A DNA stretch of 64,000 nucleotides from Streptomyces sp. NBC_00091 (GTDB lineage: Bacteria; Actinomycetota; Actinomycetes; Streptomycetales; Streptomycetaceae), in assembly GCF_026343185.1 (NCBI RefSeq), contig NZ_JAPEMA010000003.1:124001-188000 (forward strand). The letters run 5' to 3'. Under the pieces are notes generated by a model, which saw only the letters and a list, made by a program, of their open reading frames with translations, did not search any database and had not been told where the DNA came from. The position numbers and the translations under genes were made by a program. Below are positions 52,501-64,000 of this stretch, one piece after another (position 1 is the first letter of the stretch; each line of letters begins with the position of its first letter).

Positions 52501-54789
52501 GCGACGGGCGCGGACGCCGTCGGCCTCGCAGGCGGCCATCAGCTCGTCCAAGGCCTCCGGATCACCGGAAACCACCGTGGACTGCGGGCCGTTCACCGAA
52601 GCCAGCGCGAGCCGCTCACCCCAAGCGGAGATACGTTCCGCCACCGCATCGGCGGTGTCGGCCACCGACACCATGCCGCCCTTGCCCGCCAGCGCCAGCA
52701 GCGCCTTGGCACGCAGCGCCGACACCTTCGCCGCGTCCTCCAGCGACAACGCGCCCGAGACGGCCGCGGCCGCGATCTCGCCCTGGGAGTGACCCACGAC
52801 AGCCGCCGGAACGACCCCCGCCGCACGCCACAGCTCCGCCAGCGACACCATCACCGCCCACAACGCCGGCTGGACCACATCCACCCGGTCGAAACCGGGC
52901 GCACCGTCCTCCTGCCGCAGGACATCCAGCAGCGACCAGTCCGTGTACGGGGCCAAAGCCTCGGCGCACGCGTCCAGGCGGGCCGCGAACACCGGCGAGG
53001 AGTCGTACAACTCCACCGCCATCCCCAGCCACTGCGAACCCTGCCCCGGGAAGACGAACACCGGACGGTCCGCGCCCTTGACTACGGCGCCGTCCACGAC
53101 CCCCGCCGCCGGAAGCCCGGCGGCCAGGGCGTCCAGGCCGGTCAGGAAGCCGTCCCGCTCCCCCGCCAGTACGACGCCGCGCCGCTCCAGAGCGGCCCGC
53201 GTCGTGGTCAGCGCCCCGGCCACCACGGCCGGTTCGACGGCGGTGTCGGACTCCGCGTAGGCGCGCAGCCGGGCCGCCTGCCCGTGCAGGGCCTCGGTGG
53301 TCTTGCCGGACACGGTCCACGGGACCAGGCCGCCGGTGACGACGGTCTCGGCGGGCGCCCCGGGCTCGGCGCTCTCGGCGTCGCCCTCGGCCCCGTCCTG
53401 TGCGAGGTGCTGCTCCAGGATGATGTGGGCGTTGGTGCCGCTGATGCCGAACGAGGAGACTGCGGCCCGGCGCGGGCGGCCGTCGACGGTCCAGTCCGCG
53501 GGCTCGGTGAGGAGTTCCACCGCGCCGGAGGACCAGTCGATGTGCGGGGACGGCTCGTTGACGTGGAGGGTCTTGGGAAGGACGCCGTTGCGCATCGCCA
53601 TGACCATCTTGATGACGCCGGCGATGCCCGAAGCGGCCTGCGTGTGGCCGATGTTGGACTTCACGGAGCCCAGCCGCAGCGGTGTGGCGTCCGCGGGCCG
53701 CTGGCCGTAGGTCGCCAGCAGCGCCCCGGCCTCGATCGGGTCGCCGAGGGCCGTTCCGGTGCCGTGCGCCTCAACGACGTCGACGTCGTGGGTGGACAGC
53801 CGGGCGTTGGCGAGGGCCTGCTTGATGACGCGCTGCTGGGAGGGGCCGTTGGGGGCGGTCATGCCGTTGCTGGCGCCGTCCTGGTTGGTCGCCGAACCCC
53901 GTACGACGGCCAGTACCTCGTGGCCGTTGCGCACGGCGTCGGAGAGCCGCTCGACGAGCAGGATGCCGGCGCCCTCGGCGAGCGCCATGCCGTCGGCACC
54001 CTCGGAGAAGGCCTTGCAGCGGCCGTCGGCGGCCATGCCGCGCTGCTCGCTGTAGCCGATGAACTCCAGCGGGGTGGACATGACGGTGACGCCGCCGACG
54101 AGGGCCATGGAGCACTCGTCGGCGCGCAGCGCCTGCGCGGCCATGTGCAGGGCGACGAGTCCCGAGGAGCAGGCGGTGTCGACGGAGACGGCCGGGCCCT
54201 CCAGGCCGAAGGTGTAGGCGACGCGGCCGGAGACGACGCTCGCCGCGCTGCCGGTGGTCAGGTGGCCCTCGTACCCCTCGGGGATGGAGGGCAGGGACCA
54301 GCAGTAGTCGAGGTTGTAGCAGCCGACGAAGGTGCCGGTGCGGCTGCCCTTCACGGACTGCGGGTCGATTCCGGCCCGCTCGAACGCCTCCCAGGCGGCT
54401 TCCATGACGAGGCGCTGCTGCGGGTCCATCGCGAGGGCCTCGCGCGGCGAGATGCCGAACACGCCCGGGTCGAACGCGCCGGCCTCGTAGAGGAATCCGC
54501 CTTCCTTCACGTAGGTGCGGCCGGAGCGCTCGGGGTCCGGGTCGTAGATCGCGTCGAGGTCCCAGCCGCGGTCCTCGGGGAAGGGGCCGATGGCGTCCCC
54601 GCCGTCCGACACCAGGCGCCACAGGTCCTCCGGCGACGCGACGCCACCGGGGAAGCGGCAGGCCATGCCGACGATCGCGATCGGCTCGTGCCCGGCATCC
54701 TCGACCTCGCGCAGCCGCTGCTTCGTCTCGTGCAGATCGGTGGTGACCCACTTGAGGTAATCGCGGAGCGTCTCTTCGTTCGTCGCCAT
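43537..54789 (-). CDS. Type I PKS, two modules: KS-AT-DH-ER-KR-ACP and KS-AT(ethylmalonyl)-KR-ACP
   Basis: 3750 residues. Module 1: KS (Cys206), AT (GHSQGE near 666, YASH near 769), DH ([10 protein letters not shown] near 976, LLDAALH near 1142), ER (NFRDVMI near 1483, [12 protein letters not shown] near 1581), B-type KR (LDD; near 1766, Tyr near 1911), ACP (near 2080). Module 2: KS (Cys near 2316), AT (near 2774, VASH near 2878), A-type KR (near 3313, Tyr in GGYAPGN near 3455), ACP (near 3628), docking tail. On the narasin backbone: C13-C14 with 14-methyl and C15 methylene; then C11-C12 with 12-ethyl and a 13-hydroxyl. The ethylmalonyl AT and its KR are nearly the same as those of the last PKS module. 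ATG 54789 follows GAGGTCCCC; upstream in-frame sequence is not needed because the docking helix [15 protein letters not shown] starts here. Confidence 0.94.
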   Translation of the reverse strand: MATNEETLRDYLKWVTTDLHETKQRLREVEDAGHEPIAIVGMACRFPGGVASPEDLWRLVSDGGDAIGPFPEDRGWDLDAIYDPDPERSGRTYVKEGGFLYEAGAFDPGVFGISPREALAMDPQQRLVMEAAWEAFERAGIDPQSVKGSRTGTFVGCYNLDYCWSLPSIPEGYEGHLTTGSAASVVSGRVAYTFGLEGPAVSVDTACSSGLVALHMAAQALRADECSMALVGGVTVMSTPLEFIGYSEQRGMAADGRCKAFSEGADGMALAEGAGILLVERLSDAVRNGHEVLAVVRGSATNQDGASNGMTAPNGPSQQRVIKQALANARLSTHDVDVVEAHGTGTALGDPIEAGALLATYGQRPADATPLRLGSVKSNIGHTQAASGIAGVIKMVMAMRNGVLPKTLHVNEPSPHIDWSSGAVELLTEPADWTVDGRPRRAAVSSFGISGTNAHIILEQHLAQDGAEGDAESAEPGAPAETVVTGGLVPWTVSGKTTEALHGQAARLRAYAESDTAVEPAVVAGALTTTRAALERRGVVLAGERDGFLTGLDALAAGLPAAGVVDGAVVKGADRPVFVFPGQGSQWLGMAVELYDSSPVFAARLDACAEALAPYTDWSLLDVLRQEDGAPGFDRVDVVQPALWAVMVSLAELWRAAGVVPAAVVGHSQGEIAAAAVSGALSLEDAAKVSALRAKALLALAGKGGMVSVADTADAVAERISAWGERLALASVNGPQSTVVSGDPEALDELMAACEADGVRARRINVDYASHGPQVESIRDEVIGLLAGIQPRTAEIPFFSTVTGEWADGSELDAEYWYTNLRRTVRFQDAIAALLERGHGLFVESSAHPVLTIGVQETIEAAGSPAVTQGTLRREEGGPQRFLASLAQAWTHGAPVDWQTVYASQEAARVDLPTYAFQREHYWLEVADSGSGDVTAAGLGAADHPLLGATVRLADGDQAVLTGRLSLRTHPWLADHAVNGTVILPGTAFVELAVRAGDEAGCDTLDELTLEAPLVLPPESAARLQLVVGGPESDGRRPVALYSLPEDAPEGTPWTRHATGLLLGARREPAFDLSAWPPPGAEPVSLDGFYEALSGAGYQYGPAFQGLSAVWKQSDGDEIYAEVALAHEQHDDAARFGLHPALLDAALHAGLVPAARGEAEGVRLPFSWNGVTLHAVGATALRVRISPAGEDGVGLEIADATGRPVATVGALVSRAVTAASLDSGPATDDSLFRLDWTAVDTDGLPQDAAPHDWFVLGEDRLGVEAAFQRLGAFPQIFDDVATLGDAVAAGLPAPEVVVLPVGSAPATSAGSAAALADAVREETARILTVLQDWLADERLEGARLAVVTRGAVSVRPGEDVTDLVHAPLWGLVRSAQAENPGRLLLVDLDAAEDAAAALPAAVAAAHRAGEPQAAVRDAAVLAPRLVRGTAPGGTLTPPRSAAHWQLAASGGTLDHLALVPAGTRPLAEGEIRVAVRAAGLNFRDVMIALGMYPGDATMGNEGAGVVTEVGSGVSGLAVGDRVMGPVPGAFGPDTVADRRVVTRIPDGWTFEQAASAPTAFLTAYYALVELAGLKAGERVLVHAAAGGVGSAAVQIARHLGAEVFGTASEGKWDALRAAGLDDAHIASSRDASFEERFSTATGGEGVDVVLNSLAGELTDASLRLLPRGGRFVEMGKTDVRDPQDIERDHTGVAYRAFDLAEAGPERIAEMLAELGRLFEAGVLQPLPVRTWDIRRAPEAFRFMSQAKHVGKIVLTVPQGWDPAGTVLITGGTGTLGALVAKHLVTEHGVRNLLLAGRRGPDAPGAAELVAEIAELGATAEVVACDAADRDALAALLAAIPADRPLRGVVHTAGVLDDGVIASLDADRLGAVLRPKADAAALLHELTRDLDLTAFVLFSSAAGVIGGPAQGNYAAANAFLDALAQHRCAQGLPATSLAWGLWDKASGMTGHLSEEDVARMARSGMVAFSPAEGLALLDAGVTGGAPLLVPVRLDAAALRTMATGGTLPALARGLVRVPGRRTVENADGAGGSALARRLTALTPDDQLRTLLDLVRTHAAAVLGHSAAEAVGAEKAFKELGFDSLTAVELRNRLGAATGLRLPATIVFDHPTPASLARQLRTALLGDAEREQQDNAPLTAPAADGDPVVIVGMACRFPDGVDSPEALWRLVAEGGDAIGAFPANRGWDLDAIYDPEPGTPGRTYVKEGGFLHDAGRFDAELFGISPREALAMDPQQRLVLEGAWQVFERAGIDPATLKGTRTGVFVGAVPSGYATELCEIPEGVEGYFGTGLSNSVISGRVAYSFGLEGPAVTVDTACSSSLVALHLAAQSLRQGECSMALAGGVAVMSTPAEFLEFGRQRALAADGRAKAFAGAADGTAFSEGLGVLLLEKLSDARRNGHRVLAVVRGSATNQDGASNGLTAPSGPSQQRVIRQALASAKLAAQDVDAVEAHGTGTKLGDPIEAHALLATYGQGRDEDRPLWLGSLKSNIGHTQAVSGIAGVIKSVMALRHGVLAKTLHVDEPSPHVEWSTGSVELLTEQRAWPETGHPRRVGVSSFGLSGTNAHVILEQSPLAATDHDRAPEDTGRPAVAGVLAATVPWTLTGKNPAALQAQAQRLHDHLAADVDLSLSDVALSLATTRARLDHRAAVVLGSREEALAGLAALAAGAPAGQTVTGAADIEGKTVFVFPGQGSQWAGMGAELLDASPVFAARFAEVAAAVEAHVDWSVEGVLRGAEGTPELTRIEVLQPVLFTVMVSLAELWRAAGVVPDAVVGHSQGEIAAAAVSGALSLEDAAKVVVLRSQLFADELVGCGAVASVSLGADAVRARIAPYGDALSIAGINGPGTVTVAGEVAPLEELVAALEADGIRAKVIPSTVASHCAQVDRLKDQVIELLSFVRPRAGSVPLYSTVTGEVLDGSELTAAYWYENCRQPVSFEPVVRSLLAEGFRAFVESSAHPVLVYGVLETAEAAGSEALALGTLRREEGGLARFYTSLAAAWTRGIDVDWRSVLAGRGARPVELPTYAFQQQRYWLESGPAEATAPQGAAEETEGAFWSAVEAGDLDSLAETVGLDGDRPLRDLLPELATWRRGRRERSTVDSWRYDVDWTLLPEDATDRLTGGWLVVEPLHAADPGRTGATVAALAAQGAEVHRIVLDPAEADRTAWASQLPDGPLTGVVSLLGDAADRDAVATGTLVLVQALGDAGVTAPLWVLTHGAVATGPADAPADPVQAQLWGLGRVVGLEQPRTWGGLVDLPAEPDERAAARLARVLTGLGDEDQVAVRAGGAFGRRLVRSPLGDREPVRRWEPSGTVLVTGGTGGVGARVARRLAATGAAHLVLTSRRGADAPGAAELAAELRALGADVTIPACDVSDREQLKAVLDAIPAGQPLTAVVHAVGIVQSTLVDEMTTDEYRKINEGKIDGARHLDELLGDTALDAFVLFSSNSGVWGSGRHGGYAPGNAYLDAFAQQRRARGLTATSLAWGAWGGGGMMEGEGVEEYMRRRGVIEMDPELALNAMVQAVEHDEVFRAVADVEWERFARGFTSGRPSPLIQGVPEARAALKAAEEPTQTAAAATGAAARLVEELTAANPAERETILLDLVREKVAGVLGHDSGDAIEPGRAFKGLGFDSLTAVELRDRLGAATGLKLPATIVFDYPNPAALAGHLRGALLPESTAPVGSVLDELDRLEGALAATDPDTDTRTKLKQRLEALLWTWGGADATPDESTGEGLTTATADDMFALLDKELGTS
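49257..50117 (-). repeat. ER-KR tract nearly identical to 23925-24785
   Basis: Partner of the tract at 23925-24785, at a constant offset of 25,332 bases. The ER cofactor-binding half and the KR N-terminal half are almost identical. The sequence between them has diverged, including the ER end and its linker. Confidence 0.8.
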
Positions 54790-54854
54790 GGGGACCTCTT
54801 TGGACCTCTCGGATAGAGCTGGAATTCGTGTGACCGACTGGCCGGAGGACGCCC

Positions 54855-59792
<4,938 letters not shown>

Positions 59793-59828
59793 CTGGCGGG
59801 AGCTCCTTGGATGACGTTCCGGCACGGG

Positions 59829-62800
59829 CTACGACTTGCCGAGCTCTTCGTGGATGAACGCGAAGATCTCTTCGGCCGAGGCGGACGCCAGCTCGTCGTG
59901 GGCGTCGGCTTCTTCGGCCTTCTCCGGGTTCGCGCCGCCCCACTTGGTGAGCAGCACCTGGAGCCGGCCGGCAATGCGGTGGCGGGCCCCGTCGTCCGGG
60001 GTGAGCCGGGTGAGGGCCGCGTCGATGCGGTCGAGGCCGGCGAGGACGGACTGGTCCGTCTCGATCTCGCCGTCGAGCAGGTGTTCGCGCAGGTGCTGGG
60101 CGAGTGCGGCGGGGGTGGGGTGGTCGAAGAGGAGGGTCGCGGACAGCTTCAGGCCGGTGTCGGCCGCGACCCGGTTGCGCAGTTCGACCGCGCTGAGCGA
60201 GTCGAAGCCCAGGTCCTTGAAGGGCCGTGCCTCCTGGACCCCGTCGGCGGTGCGGTGTCCGAGCACCGCGGCCGCGTGTCCGCGGACCAGTTCGACGAGG
60301 AGGTGCTGCTGTTCGGCGGGCGCGGCGGCGGCGAGCCGCTGCTTGAGGGCGGACGCCGAAGCGGCGGCGCCCTGCGCGTTCTCCGGGCCGTCCTGCGTCA
60401 GCGCTTCCCTCACGTCGGGGAGTTCGCTGATCAGGGCGCTGTGGCGCATGGCCGTGTACGTGGGGGCGAACAGCGCCCAGTCGACGTCGGCGACCCCCAC
60501 ACAGGTCTCGTCGAGGTCGAGGGCCTGCTGGAGGGCGGCGATGGCGGTGTCCGGCGCGATGCCGATCACGCCGCGGCGGCGCAGGTGCTCGTCGATGTCC
60601 TCGGAGGCCGCCATGCCGGCTTCCGCCCAGGGGCCCCAGGCCACGGCGGTGGCGGGCAGGCCGTGGGCCCGGCGGCGTTCGGCGAGCGCGTCGAGGTGGG
60701 CGTTGGCGGCCGCGTACGCGGCCTGGCCGCCGCTGCCCCACATGCCGGCGCTGGACGCGAAGACGACGAACGCGGACAGGTCCAGGTCGCGGGTGAGTTC
60801 GTCGAGCAGGTCGGCGGCGACCGCCTTGGGCCGCAGGACGTGCGCCAGGTGGCCGGCGGTGACCTCGTCCATGAACCCGTTGTCGGAGACGCCCGCGGCG
60901 TGGACGACGGCGGTCAGCGGGCGGTCCGCCGGTACGGAGGCCAGCAGGGCGGCCAGCTGGTCGCGGTCGGCGACGTCGCAGGCGGCGAGGGTCACCTCGG
61001 TGCCCGACGCGCGCAGTGCGGCGGCGAGTTCGGCGGCGCCGGGGGCGTCCGCGCCGCGCCGGCTGGCCAGCAGCAGGTGCTCGGCGCCGCCTTCGGCGAG
61101 CCAGCCGGCGAGGCGGCTGCCCAGGGCGCCGGTGCCGCCGGTGACCAGGACGGTTCCGGTGGGCCGCCACGGTGCGGCGGCCGGCCGGGCGGCCGGTGCG
61201 GGGGCGCGGCGCAGGCGGCGTACCTGGACGCCGGCGCCGCGGACGGCGAGCTGGTCCTCACCGTCGGGCGCGGCCAGGACGCCGGCGAGGCGGGCGGCGG
61301 CCCGCTCGTCGAGGTCGTGCGGCACGTCGACGAGGCCGCCCCAGCGGTCGGGGTACTCGAGGGCGGCGACCCGGCCGAGCGCCCACACCTGGGCCTGGGC
61401 CCCGGTGGGGTCGGCCGTCGGGTCGGAGGGTCCGGTGGAGACGGCGCCGCTGGTCAGGTTCCACAGCGGGGCGCCGATGCCGGCGTCGCCGAGGGCCTGT
61501 GCCAGGGCGGCGGTCGCGGCGAGCGCGGCGCTGACCCCGGGCTGGGCGGTGTGCGGGCGGACGTCGAGCGGGAGCAGGGATAGCACGCCGGCGAGGTCCT
61601 CGCCGGTGCCCGCCCCGTCGCGCAGCCGGGCGGCCCATGCGGTGCGGTCGGCGGCGGTGGCGTCGAGGCGCAGGGCCGTGGTGGTGGCGCCGGCCGCGGT
61701 GAGCGCGGCGGCGGCCCGGTCGGCGAGCGGCCCGGCGGCGGGGCCCGCGCCGTCGGGTACGACGAGCAGCCAGTGTCCGCTCGCGCGGGTGGCGGCCGGG
61801 TCGGCGGCGGGCTTCCAGGTGATGCGGTAGCGCCAGGAATCGATGGTGTGCTGCTCGCGGCGGCCGCGCCGCCAGTGGGACAGGGCGGGCAGGACGGTGC
61901 GCAGCTGCTCCTCGTCGGGCAGCCGGAGGGTCCCGGCGAGCTCCTGGAGGTCCTCGCGTTCGACGGCCGCCCAGAACTCGGTGTCGACCTCGTCCTGTGC
62001 GCCGGGGCCGCTGCCCCCGCCGGCGGGGGCGGCGTCGAGCCAGTAGCGGCTGCGCTGGAAGGCGTACGTGGGGAGGTCCACCCGGCAGGCGGGCCGGTCG
62101 GCGAGCGGCGGGGTCCAGTCGACGGGCAGGCCGCGGGTCCAGGCCTCGGCGAGGGCGCCGAGGAAAGCCTCCGGCTCGGGACGGTCCTTGCGCAGCACGG
62201 GGGTCAGCAGCCCGGAGAAGGTCTCAGGAAGCGACTCCCCCGCCATGGCGGCGAGGACGCCCTGGGGGCCCAGCTCCAGGAAGTGGGTGACGCCCTGTCC
62301 GGCGAGGTGGGCGACACCGTCCCCGAAGCGGACCGCGCCCCGGACGTGCCGGACCCAGTAGTCGGCCGTGAACTCCGTGATCTGCCCGCCGGTCACGTTC
62401 GAGACGACCGGGATCGCGGGAGCGGTGTAGGTGAGGGATTCCGCGACCTCGCGGAAGGCCTCCAGCATCGGCTCCATCAACGGCGAGTGGAAGGCGTGCG
62501 AGACGGTCAGCCGCTTGGTCTTGCGACCCTGCTCGGCCAGCTTGGCGGCCACCTCCAGGACAGCCTGCTCGGCGCCCGAAATCACCAGCGAGGAAGGCCC
62601 GTTGACCGCCGCGATGTCGACATCGGCCGACAGCAGCGGGCGCACCTCGTCCTCGGTGGCCCGTACGGAGACCATCGCCCCGCCCTCGGGCAGGGCGCCC
62701 ATCAGGGCACCACGGGCCGCCACCAGACGAGCCGCGTCAGCGAGGGAGAGGACCCCGGCGACGTGCGCGGCCGCGATCTCACCGATGGAGTGACCGGCGA

Positions 62801-64000
62801 CGAAGTCCGGACGGAGTCCGTAGGACTCCAGCACCCGGAAGAGCGCGACCTCGATGGCGAACAGCGCGGGCTGGGTGACCTCCGTGCGGTGGACCTCCTC
62901 CCCGCCACCGAAGACGAGCTCCTTCAGCGGCAGGTCGAAGTGGGCGCACACCTCGTCGAAGGCGTCCGCGAACAGCGGCTGCTCCTCGTACAGTTCACGC
63001 CCCATGCCCGGCCGCTGCGCGCCCTGACCCGAGAACAGGAAGGCGGTACGGGCGCCCGGGACGGACTCGCCCCGGAAGGTGCCGGGCGCCGAGGCGCCGG
63101 CCGCGAGGGCGTCGAGGCCCTCCAGGTAGCCCTCCCGGCTGTCGGCCAGCACCACCGCGCGGCTCTCCAGCTGGGCGCGCCAGGCCAGCAGCGCGGAGGC
63201 GGTGCTCGCCGTGTCCAGCCCGGGGCACGCCTCGGTGAGGTCGCGCAGGCGGCGCGCCTGCTCGGTCAGGGCGTCCGGGGTGCGGGCGGAGACCAGCCAG
63301 GGCAGCAGCTCGCCGGGCGCGGGCTCCGGGGCGGGCACGGGCTCCTGCTCCTGCTCCTGCGGGCCCTCTTCGATGATCACGTGGGCGTTGGTGCCGCTGA
63401 CGCCGAACGAGGAGACGCCGGCCCGGCGCGGGCGGCCGGTCCGCGGCCACTCCGCGGCCTCGGTGAGCAGCTCCACCGCGCCCGCGGACCAGTCCACGTG
63501 CGGGGACGCCTCGTCGACGTGCAGGGTCTTGGGCAGCACCCCGTGCCGCATGGCCATGACCATCTTCATGATGCCGGCGACACCGGCGGCGGCCGAGGTG
63601 TGGCCGATGTTGGACTTGATCGAGCCGAGCAGCAGCGGCCGGTCCTCCGGCCGGTCCTGGCCGTACGTGGCCAGCAGGGCCTGGGCCTCGATCGGGTCGC
63701 CCAGCGCGGTGCCCGTACCGTGCGCCTCGACGGCGTCCACGTCCTGCGCCGTCAGCCGCGCGTTGGCCAGCGCCTGGCGGATCACCCGCTGCTGGGAGGG
63801 CCCGTTGGGGGCCATGAGGCCGTTGCTGGCGCCGTCCTGGTTGGTCGCCGTCCCCCGGACGACGGCCAGGACCCGGTGGCCGTTGGCCTGGGCGTCGGAG
63901 AGCTTCTCCAGGAGGAGCACGCCGGCACCCTCCGACCAGGCGGTGCCGTCGGCGGAGGAGGAGAACGCCTTGCAGCGGCCGTCGGCGGCCAGGCCGCGCT
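59829..64000 (-). CDS. Type I PKS (partial): KS-AT(malonyl)-KR-ACP
   Basis: The 3' part of a PKS gene whose 5' end is beyond the right edge; at least 1390 codons. Visible parts: KS from [10 protein letters not shown] onward with [11 protein letters not shown] and [14 protein letters not shown] ([14 protein letters not shown] near 62,790 and HAFH near 62,490), the malonyl pattern and the only malonyl AT in the window; active KR (TGGTGALG near 61,150, Tyr in QAAYAAAN near 60,715, Trp in AGMWGSGG, A type); ACP near 60,195; docking tail ending HEELGKS. The KS active-site Cys lies outside. On the narasin backbone it adds C17-C18 and leaves a 19-hydroxyl, the group that must be lost to make the C18-C19 double bond. 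The next PKS starts 36 bases after its stop. Confidence 0.94.
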   Translation of the reverse strand, partial: RGLAADGRCKAFSSSADGTAWSEGAGVLLLEKLSDAQANGHRVLAVVRGTATNQDGASNGLMAPNGPSQQRVIRQALANARLTAQDVDAVEAHGTGTALGDPIEAQALLATYGQDRPEDRPLLLGSIKSNIGHTSAAAGVAGIMKMVMAMRHGVLPKTLHVDEASPHVDWSAGAVELLTEAAEWPRTGRPRRAGVSSFGVSGTNAHVIIEEGPQEQEQEPVPAPEPAPGELLPWLVSARTPDALTEQARRLRDLTEACPGLDTASTASALLAWRAQLESRAVVLADSREGYLEGLDALAAGASAPGTFRGESVPGARTAFLFSGQGAQRPGMGRELYEEQPLFADAFDEVCAHFDLPLKELVFGGGEEVHRTEVTQPALFAIEVALFRVLESYGLRPDFVAGHSIGEIAAAHVAGVLSLADAARLVAARGALMGALPEGGAMVSVRATEDEVRPLLSADVDIAAVNGPSSLVISGAEQAVLEVAAKLAEQGRKTKRLTVSHAFHSPLMEPMLEAFREVAESLTYTAPAIPVVSNVTGGQITEFTADYWVRHVRGAVRFGDGVAHLAGQGVTHFLELGPQGVLAAMAGESLPETFSGLLTPVLRKDRPEPEAFLGALAEAWTRGLPVDWTPPLADRPACRVDLPTYAFQRSRYWLDAAPAGGGSGPGAQDEVDTEFWAAVEREDLQELAGTLRLPDEEQLRTVLPALSHWRRGRREQHTIDSWRYRITWKPAADPAATRASGHWLLVVPDGAGPAAGPLADRAAAALTAAGATTTALRLDATAADRTAWAARLRDGAGTGEDLAGVLSLLPLDVRPHTAQPGVSAALAATAALAQALGDAGIGAPLWNLTSGAVSTGPSDPTADPTGAQAQVWALGRVAALEYPDRWGGLVDVPHDLDERAAARLAGVLAAPDGEDQLAVRGAGVQVRRLRRAPAPAARPAAAPWRPTGTVLVTGGTGALGSRLAGWLAEGGAEHLLLASRRGADAPGAAELAAALRASGTEVTLAACDVADRDQLAALLASVPADRPLTAVVHAAGVSDNGFMDEVTAGHLAHVLRPKAVAADLLDELTRDLDLSAFVVFASSAGMWGSGGQAAYAAANAHLDALAERRRAHGLPATAVAWGPWAEAGMAASEDIDEHLRRRGVIGIAPDTAIAALQQALDLDETCVGVADVDWALFAPTYTAMRHSALISELPDVREALTQDGPENAQGAAASASALKQRLAAAAPAEQQHLLVELVRGHAAAVLGHRTADGVQEARPFKDLGFDSLSAVELRNRVAADTGLKLSATLLFDHPTPAALAQHLREHLLDGEIETDQSVLAGLDRIDAALTRLTPDDGARHRIAGRLQVLLTKWGGANPEKAEEADAHDELASASAEEIFAFIHEELGKS

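Overview
The window is high-GC DNA with Streptomyces-type codon use, almost completely coding. It holds most of one type I polyketide synthase (PKS) gene cluster for a polyether ionophore. The diagnostic set is a MonCI/Lsd18-type FAD epoxidase, three small MonB/SalB-type cyclases with catalytic acids at family positions, a methyltransferase-like protein, a type II thioesterase, a LAL-type LuxR regulator, an ABC exporter of the tetronasin-resistance class, and seven PKS genes.

Layout. 1-5.1 kb (minus strand): a partial acyl-CoA dehydrogenase, a fatty acyl-AMP ligase and a KimA-type potassium importer. These are a left flank or cluster edge. 5.2-9.6 kb (minus): the LAL regulator and the epoxidase. 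9.8-10.7 kb (plus): two cyclases, the only plus-strand genes, ended by a 56-bp perfect palindrome. 10.8-13.4 kb (minus): ABC permease and ATPase. 13.6-15.7 kb (minus): methyltransferase-like protein, thioesterase, third cyclase. 15.9-64 kb (minus): PKS genes, transcribed from right to left, so synthesis proceeds from the right edge to the left. The first PKS gene runs off the right edge.

Reading the modules in biosynthetic order from active-site motifs gives: malonyl with active KR; methylmalonyl with dead KR; methylmalonyl with DH-ER-KR; ethylmalonyl (VASH-type AT) with KR; methylmalonyl with DH but no KR; methylmalonyl with KR; methylmalonyl with KR; methylmalonyl with DH-ER-KR; ethylmalonyl with KR; then a terminal KS with a degenerate AT and no ACP. 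On the salinomycin/narasin backbone this predicts C19-OH, C17 ketone, C15 methylene, C13-OH, C11 ketone, C9-OH, C7-OH, C5 methylene and C3-OH. Side branches are Me16, Me14, Et12, Me10, Me8, Me6, Me4 and Et2. That matches every position of this part of salinomycin. The methylmalonyl-type AT for C3-C4 points to narasin (4-methylsalinomycin). The product call is inference from module logic and remembered structures, not from a database match.

How it works together: the PKS builds a linear polyene-type chain. The terminal KS-AT-like unit probably passes it on for tailoring. The epoxidase and cyclases build the ether rings, with cyclase 3 (D38/D104) resembling the ring-A enzyme SalBIII. The methyltransferase-like protein resembles SlnM, reported to form the C18-C19 double bond. 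The thioesterase edits or releases chains and the ABC pair exports product. Tandem ACCCCT-type repeats upstream of the potassium importer, the epoxidase/cyclase pair and the exporter suggest one LAL-controlled regulon that links ionophore production with potassium uptake. The early PKS modules, discrete ACP, P450 and ethylmalonyl-CoA supply genes are not in the window.
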